A stretch of DNA of 16,840 nucleotides from DUZB01 sp964407525 (GTDB lineage Bacteria > Desulfobacterota > DSM-4660 > Desulfatiglandales > Desulfatiglandaceae), in contig CAYOWC010000085.1 of the NCBI GenBank assembly GCA_964407525.1, forward strand, positions 1 through 16,840, read 5' to 3'. The translations under genes and the position numbers were made by a program. Within the stretch, counting starts at the first letter, position 1. The number at the start of each line of letters is the position of its first letter. Under the pieces are notes generated by a model. The model ran no database searches. It was not told the origin of the DNA and saw nothing but the letters and a program-made list of their open reading frames with translations. Positions 7,401 to 14,564 of this stretch are shown piece after piece.

Positions 7401-7973
7401 AGACTGGACACTCAGATGAAACTACATTTAGAAACTAGAAATTTGAAACTTGAAACTGGGTGCCCAAACACTGACACCTGAAACCTTCTTTTGGAAGTTT
7501 TCTTCTCGATCAGACTGGCTATTTTTCCCAGCCAGAGGCGGCGCTCGTGTGAAACAATTGGATTGAACCGCAAAGTCGCGAAGGACGCAAAGCCTTTTTC
7601 GAATCGGAACGGACGATTCGAAAAAACAGCCATCGTTTTTTTCTGTGTGATTTTCCAAGGCTCATGGCTAATACAATCATTCTCCAAAACGCCCGAAGGG
7701 CTGATTGGTTTATCGAATCGTCCGTTCCGATTCGGTAAAAAAACTGAATCTTAGCGTTCTTAGCGTCTTAAGCGTAGCCCCGCTGGCGGGACAAGCGGGC
7801 GGTAAATAGTCGTGTGCAGGTTTCTTTTTTAATCTGACTGGCTTTTTTTCAGCCGGCGGCCCCGCTCGTGTGAAACCTTATGAAAAGCGAATATCCAGGT
7901 AAGCGAAGACTCCGATATCGAACAAGGAATGTCAACTGAACACTGAACATATAACGTAAAGGTAAAAGAAAAC
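7401..7973. repeat. Gene-free 573-bp region built from nested repeats
   Basis: No credible gene is present. Bases 7401-7490 hold degenerate GAAACT/GAAATT-type repeats. Two direct copies of a unit (GACTGGCT, T-run, AGCC, then CGCTCGTGTGAAAC) lie at 7513-7555 and 7836-7876. Between them are a degenerate inverted pair (about 7566-7590, GCAAAGTCGCGAAGGACGCAAAG; about 7750-7776, TTAGCGTTCTTAGCG) and a perfect 21-bp inverted pair listed separately. A CCCGC/GCGGG hairpin is at about 7779-7799. The stretch 7877-7973 holds a short ACTGAACACTGAACA repeat and the hom leader, with AAAGG about 11 nt before its ATG. Such mosaics resemble dispersed non-autonomous repeats of deltaproteobacterial genomes. Confidence 0.7.
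7600..7734. repeat. Perfect 21-bp inverted repeat pair with self-complementary arms
   Basis: The 21 bases at 7600-7620 are the exact reverse complement of 7714-7734. Each arm is itself a hairpin: CGAATCG, loop GAACGGA, CGATTCG. The left arm extends to a 12-bp stem by flanking T5 (7595-7599) and A5 (7621-7625). The 93 bases between the arms contain no gene. As RNA the left hairpin followed by an A-run does not look like a terminator for dnaE; the symmetry suggests the ends or core of a repetitive element. Confidence 0.75.
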
Positions 7974-9284
7974 ATGGGAAAAATTAACGTCGGAATCATC
8001 GGATTTGGGACCGTAGGCGCAGGAACATTCGAGGCGCTTTATACAAACCGCCATATCATTGCCGACAGGGTTGGGGCAGAAGTGGTTGTCCGGAAAATAG
8101 CGGACCTGGATCTCGATACAGACAGGGGTGTTTCGGTAAACCCGGAATGCATGACCACTGACGCCATGGAGATCATCAATGATCCCGAAATCCAGATCAT
8201 TGTAGAACTTATGGGAGGATTAGGGAAAGCAAAGGAATTCATCTTAAAAGCCATGGAAAAGGGAAAGCATGTGGTGACAGCCAATAAAGCATTGCTGGCT
8301 GAACACGGTGAGGAAATCTATAAGGCAGCCGATCAAAACGGTGTCGGCCTCTGGTTCGAAGCAAGCGTGGGAGGCGGTATCCCAATTATCGGGGCGCTGA
8401 AAAACGGGCTTTCCGCCAATCGGATTACAACCTGCATGGGCATACTCAATGGCACATCAAACTATATTCTCACAAAAATGACGAAAAAAAACCTTCCCTA
8501 CGAGGAAGCTGTTGAAGAGGCTGTAACCTTAGGTTTCGCCGAAGATCCGCCAACTCTGGATGTAGATGGAACAGATGCCGCTCACAAACTGGCCATCATC
8601 ATATCGATCATTTTCGGAAAAGCCGTAGCTTTTAAGGATATCCCGCGTGAGGGTATTCTCTCCATTACCCCTGACGACATACATTTTGCCAGGGAACTGG
8701 GCTACAGCATTAAACCGTTAGCCATCGCCACAGATCTGGGAGACAAAGTTGAAGCACGCGTTCATCCCGCCATGATCCCGAAACATCACATCCTCACCAA
8801 TGTCAATGACGCCTATAACGCTATTTATATTGAGGGTGATTTTGTGGGCCCGAACCTTTACTACGGCCTTGGGGCTGGGAGAAAACCAACCGGCAGTGCT
8901 GTGGCTTCAGACATCATAGGGCTGGCCAGAGAAATACAGTCTAAGACCCAAAAGCTAATGTCGCCACTCGCCCATGCTTCTTGCCCCTCAAGAAAGATCG
9001 TAATACAGCCTTCAGATGAAATACAAACCCCCTGTTATTTCAGATTTTCAGCTCTGGACACACCGGGGGTTCTCTCAAGAATCTCGGGAATCCTGGCCGA
9101 CTTCAACATCAGCATATCCTCGGTTATTCAGAAAGGCCGGGTTACCGAAGGATCTGTAACCATCGTCATGCTGACTCATAAAGCCCTGGAAAAAGATGCA
9201 AAAAAAGCCATTTCCATCATTGACGCACTGGACGTGGTTACAGGCAAAACCGTTATGATTCGCGTGGAAGGAAGCAAGTTATGA
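7974..9284 (+). CDS. hom: Homoserine dehydrogenase with C-terminal ACT domain
   Basis: A 436-residue enzyme, the usual length of the ACT-containing monofunctional class. It reduces aspartate semialdehyde to homoserine with NAD(P)H, the branch-point step to threonine and methionine. The Rossmann motif is GFGTVGAGT (10-18). The catalytic region includes VTANKALLAEHG, GGGIPIIGALKNGL, GILNGTSNYIL, and LDVDGTDAAHKLA with the conserved Asp and Lys. The ACT domain spans about 350-432 (TPGVLSRISGILADFNISI), so feedback control by threonine is likely. ATG 7974 follows AAAGG at a somewhat long spacing. Its TGA overlaps the next gene's ATG (ATGA at 9281-9284), so the two are co-translated. Confidence 0.96.
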   Translation: MGKINVGIIGFGTVGAGTFEALYTNRHIIADRVGAEVVVRKIADLDLDTDRGVSVNPECMTTDAMEIINDPEIQIIVELMGGLGKAKEFILKAMEKGKHVVTANKALLAEHGEEIYKAADQNGVGLWFEASVGGGIPIIGALKNGLSANRITTCMGILNGTSNYILTKMTKKNLPYEEAVEEAVTLGFAEDPPTLDVDGTDAAHKLAIIISIIFGKAVAFKDIPREGILSITPDDIHFARELGYSIKPLAIATDLGDKVEARVHPAMIPKHHILTNVNDAYNAIYIEGDFVGPNLYYGLGAGRKPTGSAVASDIIGLAREIQSKTQKLMSPLAHASCPSRKIVIQPSDEIQTPCYFRFSALDTPGVLSRISGILADFNISISSVIQKGRVTEGSVTIVMLTHKALEKDAKKAISIIDALDVVTGKTVMIRVEGSKL

Positions 9285-10501
9285 AAAACACACCCCGGAA
9301 AGGCACGAAATTCATTCTCCTCGTGGGGGACGGCATGGCCGATTATCCCTTACAGGAACTGGGCGGAAAGACACCGCTGGAAGAGGCACATACACCAAAT
9401 ATGGACCGCATTGCAGACTGCCGGACAGGCGTCGTTGAAACGATTCCTGTGGGAATGGACCCAGGGAGCGATGTGGCCAACCTTTCTCTGCTGGGGTATG
9501 ATCCTTCGGTCTACCACACCGGACGTGCCCCCTTTGAAGCTGCCAGCATGGGTGTATCCCTGTCCCCTGACGACGTGGCTTTCAGACTGAATCTCGTCAC
9601 TCTTGACCGCAGATCAGACCATGAGATGATCATGGTCAGCCATAGCTCAGGCGACATCACCACCGAAGAAGCAGAAACAATCATAACCAGTCTTAAGAAA
9701 GAACTCGCCCTGCCGGGCATCCATATCTATCCCGGGGTCGCCTATCGGCACCTTCTGGTGTGGAAAGACGGGCCGGAAGAAGCCCCCACCATTCCCCCCC
9801 ATGACGTCCTGGACCAGAATATGGAAAAATATCTCAACGGGAGAAAGGATCCGGTTGTTGACGTCATACGCCGTTCCTGGGAATGCCTGAAAAACCATCC
9901 CGTCAATGTGGATCGAAAAAAAAGGGGGCTTCTTCAAGGGAACTCCGCGTGGCTCTGGGGCCAGGGAAAGGCCCTCAATATCCCTTCCTTTAAACAACAG
10001 TATGGTCTTACGGGCGGTGTTATTTCAGCGGTTGATCTTCTTAAAGGAATTGGCGCGTACGCGGGTCTCGAAGCCATCAGAGTGGAAGGCGCCACAGGCT
10101 ATCTCGACACCAACTATTCAGGAAAGGCGGAAGAGGCCATCAAGGCACTGGATTATCTGGACTTCATGTTTGTTCACGTGGAAGCCCCCGACGAGGCAAG
10201 CCACAACGGAAATATCCAGGAGAAAATTCAGGCGATAGAAGCATTTGATGAGAAAGTAGTGGGGGCGGTCCTGAAAGGGCTGGAAAAATTTGACGACTAC
10301 AGAGTCATGGTGGCCAGCGATCATTACACCCCGATTTCCATAAAGACCCATGCCATGGATCCTGCCCCATTCGCCTGGGCTTCAAAAGAAGAACTTTCCT
10401 CTGATGCCTCAAAACGAGGGTTCAGCGAAAAGGCCTCCATGGAATCGGGAATTGTTTACGACAAAGGATATGAATTGATGCCTGCGTTTCTGGCCCAGTA
10501 G
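9281..10501 (+). CDS. ApgM-like phosphatase-superfamily protein, probable homoserine kinase
   Basis: A 406-residue protein of the cofactor-independent phosphoglycerate mutase (archaeal ApgM) branch of the alkaline phosphatase superfamily. Metal and nucleophile motifs are visible: LLVGDGMADYP (Asp17), GSDVANLSLLGYDP with Ser63 aligning to the phosphorylated Ser of iPGM, HVEAPDEASHNG, and ASDHYTPISIKTHAMDPAPF. A subgroup of this family, found beside threonine genes in bacteria lacking ThrB, is annotated as 'proposed homoserine kinase'. The ATGA overlap with hom strongly supports that role here: homoserine from hom would be phosphorylated for threonine synthase. The alternative is a glycolytic phosphoglycerate mutase. 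The start ATG 9281 has GGAAGGAAG upstream. The 107-bp region after it has no convincing terminator. Confidence 0.85.
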   Translation: MKNTPRKGTKFILLVGDGMADYPLQELGGKTPLEEAHTPNMDRIADCRTGVVETIPVGMDPGSDVANLSLLGYDPSVYHTGRAPFEAASMGVSLSPDDVAFRLNLVTLDRRSDHEMIMVSHSSGDITTEEAETIITSLKKELALPGIHIYPGVAYRHLLVWKDGPEEAPTIPPHDVLDQNMEKYLNGRKDPVVDVIRRSWECLKNHPVNVDRKKRGLLQGNSAWLWGQGKALNIPSFKQQYGLTGGVISAVDLLKGIGAYAGLEAIRVEGATGYLDTNYSGKAEEAIKALDYLDFMFVHVEAPDEASHNGNIQEKIQAIEAFDEKVVGAVLKGLEKFDDYRVMVASDHYTPISIKTHAMDPAPFAWASKEELSSDASKRGFSEKASMESGIVYDKGYELMPAFLAQ

Positions 10502-10608
10502 ATCCAGTTGAAAATCAGGGTCTAATTCTCAGGACCGGTTGCCATTTCTCATTCATGGACCATCTCTCCTTTTTCGGGGTGGGGGATTCACGTGAAATGG
10601 ATCGATTT

Positions 10609-11301
10609 TCATTCTTCCGAATTTTTTGACCGGTATTTTCTTTTGAACTTTCTGAAAGGAAGGCCAAGGTAGATCTTCCTGACTATTTCAAATTTTGAAA
10701 CTGTCATTTTTCCTGTATACGTATCCTCCTTTGGGATGTACCAGTTATTGCAACCGCAACGGTTTACAATTTTGTAGCCCTTAGCCTTCAGGAAATTATG
10801 CTTTATCAAATCATTGCAATGGTCTTCAATAAGAATCAGTTTAGGGCGATAGATAGAAAAATCCATTCCACTCAGAGCCGGTATTTCCATGCCTTCAACA
10901 TCTATGGACAAAAAATCAATTGCCCTGCAGCCCGCCTCCTGAAATAGATCATTTAAGGATCGAATGCGAATGGTCCTGTAATCCTTTTCAAGAGGTTCAT
11001 CAAAAACCACCTCACTCTCTGCTATGGGTTCTTTTATCACAACAAATCCGGAACCTGTTTTGTTTGGTGAGGATACTCCACACTCAAACACCTTGCTGTT
11101 CTTCCTTTTTTCCCTCAATTCCTTTGCCAGGTGGGGGATTGGTTCAATCAGAATACCTCTCCAACCGTTTTTTTCCAGCAGCCATGTTTGACTCAATTCA
11201 TAGGGATGATGAGCCCCAATTTCTACAAAATACCCATCGGATTTTCTTTGAAAAAAATCAAAGATAATACAGTCTTCACCAAATTGAGAATAGGTTTCCA
11301 T
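10609..11301 (-). CDS. FkbM-family SAM-dependent methyltransferase
   Basis: A 230-residue methyltransferase of the FkbM family. The start METYSQFGEDCIIFDFF is typical. The SAM-binding motif is YFVEIGAHHP (24-33), followed by GILIEP (49-54), and the family signature DFLSIDVEGMEIPALSG (129-145) then YRPKLILIE (151-159). FkbM enzymes usually methylate hydroxyl groups of glycans, polyketides or lipids; the substrate here cannot be read from the sequence. The basic tail (FRKFKRKYRSK) might touch membrane or polysaccharide. It lies 11 bp downstream of the 65-residue gene, in the same operon, and has a poor RBS, so it may depend on translation of that gene. It is not in a visible glycan cluster. Confidence 0.9.
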   Translation of the reverse strand: METYSQFGEDCIIFDFFQRKSDGYFVEIGAHHPYELSQTWLLEKNGWRGILIEPIPHLAKELREKRKNSKVFECGVSSPNKTGSGFVVIKEPIAESEVVFDEPLEKDYRTIRIRSLNDLFQEAGCRAIDFLSIDVEGMEIPALSGMDFSIYRPKLILIEDHCNDLIKHNFLKAKGYKIVNRCGCNNWYIPKEDTYTGKMTVSKFEIVRKIYLGLPFRKFKRKYRSKNSEE

Positions 11302-11312
11302 TCGCTACTTTT

Positions 11313-11510
11313 TCACTCTTCAAGCTCATCAAAACCCTCATAATCCATCATTTCGCTTGCCAAATTCAGGAAGACTCCCAACGATTCACAAAGGTTTTTT
11401 ATGATCTTGCTGTGTGCGAGCTTTTCGTCAACTGTCTTAACTTTTGACATGGCTTTCAAACTCACATCCAGCTCTTTGAACAAACCATCCATGATTTTGT
11501 CCGGATCCAT
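11313..11510 (-). CDS. Small acidic helical protein of unknown function
   Basis: A 65-residue protein starting MDPDKIMDGLFKEL and ending with an acidic tail (YEGFDELEE). It looks almost entirely helical with no signal peptide, membrane segment or cysteine pair. I chose ATG 11510 because AAGGAG (11516-11521) stands five bases before it; an in-frame ATG 15 codons earlier (11555) has no such site. It is the first gene after the predicted promoter at 11584-11612 and is followed after 11 bp by the FkbM methyltransferase. I do not recognise the family; a small partner or regulator of the methyltransferase is one possibility. Confidence 0.7.
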   Translation of the reverse strand: MDPDKIMDGLFKELDVSLKAMSKVKTVDEKLAHSKIIKNLCESLGVFLNLASEMMDYEGFDELEE

Positions 11511-11583
11511 GAAATCTCCTTCGTATCCTGCCAGGCAAAAACCTAGCCGATTCAAATTGAAAAATATGTGATTTTGGGTTAGA

Positions 11584-11612
11584 ATTATAGGGTCATTTCA
11601 AGCGCAAATCAA
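11584..11612 (-). promoter_or_regulatory. Predicted strong sigma-70 promoter for the small-protein/FkbM operon
   Basis: On the minus strand TTGATT (11612-11607), a 17-base spacer, and a perfect TATAAT (11589-11584). Transcription would start near 11577, about 67 nt before the ATG at 11510. It is one of the two best promoter matches in the window. The remaining bases up to 11738 hold the leader of the divergent HNH gene; a TACAAT at 11715-11720 is too close to its RBS to be its -10 element. Confidence 0.7.
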
Positions 11613-11738
11613 GGAAAAATAAACTTCGCTGACAGGGAATAATCCCCAAAGAACCAGAAGGGAACACCATCACTTTCCCAGAGAACCGATAACTACCAGA
11701 AAAAGCGCTGATGGTACAATACAAAGGAGGATCACAGA

Positions 11739-12143
11739 ATGAAACAAAAAGATTCACTGTCTGCCACGGGGCTGAAGGGAAAAAACAGCCGCGATAAGAT
11801 CGACAAGGTTGTGGCAAAAGCCCGTGACGTACAGACGAAACGTGAACGGGGTTATCGTGAAAAGTCTTTAAAAATTCATCCCTGGATATGTTCTCGCTGC
11901 GCTCGGGAATTTACCAACAGAAATATCCACCTTCTGACCGTGCATCACAAAGACCATAACCACGAAAACAATCCCCCCGACGGAAGCAATTGGGAAAACA
12001 TGTGTATTTATTGCCACGACAATGAACATCAAAGATACCTTGAACATGTGGAAGGGGGAAGTCCTTCAGGCGATAAAGAAACGAATGACGGGCTCACCCA
12101 TAATCCCTTTGCAACACTCGAGGGAATTCTAAAAAAAGAGTAG
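11739..12143 (+). CDS. HNH endonuclease, YajD-like
   Basis: A 134-residue HNH nuclease resembling E. coli YajD. Zinc is probably held by Cys51-x2-Cys54 (CSRC) and Cys89-x2-Cys92 (CIYC). The beta-beta-alpha-metal core has VHHKDHNH (His69/His70, Asp72, His73), NWENMC with Asn87, and HDNEH (His93, His97). The N-terminal 45 residues are very basic (KARDVQTKRERGYREK) and may bind nucleic acid. A strong AGGAGG precedes ATG 11739 at a spacing of eight. It is a single gene with no methylase or phage gene nearby, so it is a housekeeping-type HNH protein, not an obvious restriction enzyme. Its natural target is unknown. Confidence 0.9.
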   Translation: MKQKDSLSATGLKGKNSRDKIDKVVAKARDVQTKRERGYREKSLKIHPWICSRCAREFTNRNIHLLTVHHKDHNHENNPPDGSNWENMCIYCHDNEHQRYLEHVEGGSPSGDKETNDGLTHNPFATLEGILKKE

Positions 12144-12252
12144 TAAAAACGGGGAAACCGGACAAGGGCAGATAATTTTCAAGTGGTTAGGAAAACCTTC
12201 CTTCCACAAAGTAATTGGTTTGATAATTGAGCCTAAAATTGCCCGTTTTTTC

Positions 12253-12281
12253 TTGACTGATGAATAAAATGCATCTATTAT
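12253..12281 (+). promoter_or_regulatory. Predicted strong sigma-70 promoter of sat
   Basis: TTGACT (12253-12258, 5/6), a 17-base spacer and TATTAT (12276-12281, 5/6). Transcription from about 12288 gives a leader of about 59 nt before the sat ATG. The upstream stretch is AT-rich, which would help RNA polymerase binding. The near-consensus match fits the heavy expression expected of a sulfate-activation enzyme. The rest of 12144-12346 shows no gene and no convincing terminator for the HNH gene. Confidence 0.7.
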
Positions 12282-12346
12282 TTCAAATTCTGAAAGTGGG
12301 CTTTTATAATCACCAATTATTAATTTGGAAAACAAGGAGAATAACA

Positions 12347-13534
12347 ATGATTAAACCTCATGGTTCCGAAACTCTCAACCCATTATATGTTGAAGATGAT
12401 GCGAAACGTGCCGAACTTATCAAAGAAGCTGCAGGGCTGCCCTCAATCCTCGTCAGTTCCGCTGCCGCGGGTAATGCCGTGATGCTGGCCTCCGGATACT
12501 TTAATCCGCTGACCGGTTTCATGAACAAGGCCGACGCCATGGCCGTGGCCAAAGACATGCACATGGCCAATGGCTTTTTCTGGCCCACCCCCGTGCTCAA
12601 TATGGTGGAAGACGCCAGCGCCATTAAAGATGCCAAACGCGTTGCCCTTCTGGATCCCAATGTGGAAGGCAACCCGGTAATCGCCATTCAGGACGTAGAA
12701 GCCATCGAAGAATATACCGATGACGAAATGAAAGCGATGACCGAGAGCATCTTCCGCACCCAGGATATGGATCATCCCGGCGTCAATGCTTTTAACACCG
12801 TCGGAAAAATCGGCATCTCCGGCCCGATCCAGGTATTGAACTACTCCTACTTTGACAAGGAATTCCCTGAAACTTTCCGCACCGCCACACAGATCCGCGA
12901 CGAAATCGGAAAACTGGGCTGGGAAACGGTTGTGGCCTTCCAGACCCGTAACCCCATGCACCGCGCCCACGAGGGCCTGACCAAGATGGCCATGGAAGCG
13001 GTAAACGCTGACGGCGCCGTGATCCACATGCTGCTCGGTAAGCTGAAAAAGGGTGACATTCCCGCCGACATCCGCGACGCCGCCATCCGTAAAATGGTCG
13101 AGCTGTACTTCAAGCCTAACACTTGCCTGATCACAGGATACGGTTTTGATATGCTCTATGCAGGTCCCAAAGAGGCAGTGCTCCATGCGGTATTCCGCCA
13201 GAACATGGGCTGCACCCACCTCATCGTTGGGCGTGACCACGCCGGCGTGGGCGACTACTACGGTGGTTTTGACGCCCAGACCATCTTTGACGACATTACC
13301 AAAGACGATCTGCTCATCGACATCTACCGCGGCGATCATACCGCCTACTCCAAGAAATTGAAGAAGGTGATCATGATGGGCAGCGTGACCGATCATACCA
13401 AGGAAGACTGGGTCTTTCTGTCAGGTACCAAGGTCCGCGAGATGCTGGCTGCCGGTCAGGATCTGCCGCCCGAATTTGCACGCCCGGAAGTCGCTAAAAT
13501 CCTCATGGGCTACTATCAGTCTGAAGGCAAGTAA
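12347..13534 (+). CDS. sat: Sulfate adenylyltransferase (ATP sulfurylase), dissimilatory type
   Basis: A 395-residue cytoplasmic enzyme that activates sulfate with ATP to APS and pyrophosphate, the first step of dissimilatory sulfate reduction. It carries QTRNPMHRAHE (199-209) with the nucleotide-binding HxxH (His205, His208), GRDHAGVG (295-302), and LSGTKVREML near the C-terminus. It lacks a C-terminal APS-kinase domain, as usual in sulfate reducers. The frame is open 29 codons further upstream (to 12260), but AAGGAG (12334-12339) stands seven bases before ATG 12347, and the upstream extension overlaps the promoter, so 12347 is the start. Codons are richer in GCC/CGC/ATC than the flanking DNA, as in highly expressed genes. 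It is monocistronic, with its own promoter and terminator; aprAB and qmo are not adjacent. Confidence 0.97.
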   Translation: MIKPHGSETLNPLYVEDDAKRAELIKEAAGLPSILVSSAAAGNAVMLASGYFNPLTGFMNKADAMAVAKDMHMANGFFWPTPVLNMVEDASAIKDAKRVALLDPNVEGNPVIAIQDVEAIEEYTDDEMKAMTESIFRTQDMDHPGVNAFNTVGKIGISGPIQVLNYSYFDKEFPETFRTATQIRDEIGKLGWETVVAFQTRNPMHRAHEGLTKMAMEAVNADGAVIHMLLGKLKKGDIPADIRDAAIRKMVELYFKPNTCLITGYGFDMLYAGPKEAVLHAVFRQNMGCTHLIVGRDHAGVGDYYGGFDAQTIFDDITKDDLLIDIYRGDHTAYSKKLKKVIMMGSVTDHTKEDWVFLSGTKVREMLAAGQDLPPEFARPEVAKILMGYYQSEGK

Positions 13535-13576
13535 TCCGCCATAGCCAGATTACAAATTACACCATTTAGCTGACAT

Positions 13577-13615
13577 AAAAAACTCCCGATCATTTACTGA
13601 TCGGGAGTTTTTTTT
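13577..13615. terminator. Bidirectional Rho-independent terminator between sat and the FlxA-like gene
   Basis: AAAAAACTCCCGATCA (13577-13592), loop TTTAC, and its exact complement (13598-13613) form a perfect 16-bp stem. It ends in eight T on the plus strand and is preceded by six A, which become a U-run on the minus strand. It therefore can stop transcripts from sat (ends 13534) and from the convergent FlxA-like gene (ends 13637). Confidence 0.93.
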
Positions 13616-13636
13616 GTTTCCGAATGAGGTGATTAA

Positions 13637-14479
13637 TCAATATTCCGAAGGCATTTCTTTTAGTTGTGCCAGCGGAAATACAGGACCGTCTTTGCAGACA
13701 TACTGGTCCCCGATATTACAACGCCCACAGATACCAATGCCGCATTTCATGCGCATCTCAAGGGAAAGAATGATCCTCTCCGGAGGAAATCCCAGCTTTT
13801 CCAAAACGGGCTGGGTGAATTTTATCATGATAGGCGGCCCGCAAACAATGGCAATGGCGTTGTCCGCACTGGTGATTTTCTGTTCGGTAACGGTGGGAAC
13901 GAATCCCACATTATATTTCCAGTCCGGATCATCGGTACCATCCACCGTGATGTGCATGTTGATATCGTCCCGCTGTTCCCATGCAGCCAGTTCGTCCTTG
14001 TAGAGGAGCATACCGGGACTTCGAGCACCGTAGACCACGGAGATATCTGCGAACTTCGGCCTGTTTTCAGGATCCAACATATAGATAATGCTGGATCTTA
14101 AGGTGGTGAAAGCAAACCCTCCACCCACAATGACCACATGCTTCCCTTCCATCTCATCCCAGGGATACCAGTTGCCCAAAGGGCCTCGAATCCCCATGAT
14201 ATCCCCTTCTTTCATATTGTGAAGATGGGTGGTTACAAGTCCCACTTTATTGACTGTAAAGGCCACAAAACCTTTTTCCGTTGGCGAGGACGCGATGCCG
14301 ATCGGAATTTCTCCCTTACCGGCAATGGACAATTCTGCAAATTGTCCGGGCGTATAGGCAAATTTTTCCTCGTCTTCCGGGTTGAGAAAAACGAACCTGA
14401 AGGTTTTGAGGTTTTTATCCTCTGTTTCCGTGACAATCCTATCAATACGAACAGGATAGGGTAAATATGGATTTCCCAA
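13637..14479 (-). CDS. FlxA-like FAD/NAD(P)-binding [2Fe-2S] oxidoreductase subunit
   Basis: With the chosen start this is a 280-residue ferredoxin-NADP reductase-fold protein of the HydG/FlxA/AsrB/PyrK group. It has a flavin-binding strand PGQFAEL (44-50) and IPIGIASSP (58-66), the NAD(P) motif VVIVGGGFA (115-123), CGPPIM (213-218), and a C-terminal [2Fe-2S] site Cys246-x4-Cys251-x2-Cys254-x7-Cys262. In Flx complexes this subunit oxidises NADH and passes electrons to iron-sulfur partners. The frame is open to a GTG at 14530, but homologues, as I remember them, start at NPYLPYPVRI. AGAGGGGG lies seven bases before a TTG at 14479, giving MGNPYLP. It is the last gene of the cluster, 301 bp after the FlxB-like gene because of an inserted element. 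Sulfite reductase AsrB or a hydrogenase gamma subunit are alternatives. Confidence 0.85.
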   Translation of the reverse strand: MGNPYLPYPVRIDRIVTETEDKNLKTFRFVFLNPEDEEKFAYTPGQFAELSIAGKGEIPIGIASSPTEKGFVAFTVNKVGLVTTHLHNMKEGDIMGIRGPLGNWYPWDEMEGKHVVIVGGGFAFTTLRSSIIYMLDPENRPKFADISVVYGARSPGMLLYKDELAAWEQRDDINMHITVDGTDDPDWKYNVGFVPTVTEQKITSADNAIAIVCGPPIMIKFTQPVLEKLGFPPERIILSLEMRMKCGIGICGRCNIGDQYVCKDGPVFPLAQLKEMPSEY

Positions 14480-14486
14480 TAGAACA

Positions 14487-14494
14487 CCCCCTCT
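14487..14494 (-). promoter_or_regulatory. Ribosome binding site deciding a TTG start
   Basis: AGAGGGGG on the minus strand, seven bases before the TTG at 14479-14477. No comparable Shine-Dalgarno sequence precedes the GTG candidate at 14530 (it is preceded by GAGAGAAAAAAT), which favours initiation at TTG. Confidence 0.6.
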
Positions 14495-14543
14495 GTATTG
14501 TGCATAGGCATAGCCCAGCACAGTGCTCACATTTTTTCTCTCG

Positions 14544-14561
14544 GCGCCATACGTCTGGCGC
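14544..14561. repeat. GC-rich hairpin upstream of the FlxA-like gene
   Basis: GCGCCA (14544-14549), loop TACGTC and TGGCGC (14556-14561) form a perfect 6-bp stem. On the transcribed (minus) strand it lies about 65 nt before the TTG start and is not followed by a T-run, so it is not a terminator. It may protect the 3' or 5' part of a processed transcript. Confidence 0.4.
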
Positions 14562-14564
14562 TGC

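Noticed and set aside
7401..7490. GAAACT-type tandem motif considered as a CRISPR array
   Set aside because: The units are only about 6-12 bases, irregular, and have no spacers of constant length; no cas genes are present.
7491..7754. 87-codon open frame in the dnaE-hom interval
   Set aside because: The translation (LNRKVAKDAKPF and similar) is typical of read-through of dispersed repeats; it spans both inverted arms and has no RBS.
10502..10608. Search for a terminator between the ApgM-like gene and the FkbM gene
   Set aside because: Only a 4-bp GGTC/GACC stem without a T-run and a TTCACGTGAA palindrome are present; neither is convincing.
11715..11720. TACAAT as -10 element of the HNH gene
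   Set aside because: Transcription would begin inside the AGGAGG ribosome site and no -35 match exists 17 bases upstream.
12260..12346. Upstream extension of sat by 29 codons
   Set aside because: It overlaps the predicted promoter, is AT-rich unlike the gene body, and a strong AAGGAG supports the ATG at 12347.
12443..13396. 317-codon open frame antisense to sat
   Set aside because: It lies wholly within the well-supported sat gene, its translation is His/Val-rich and matches no family, and it arises from the codon bias of sat.
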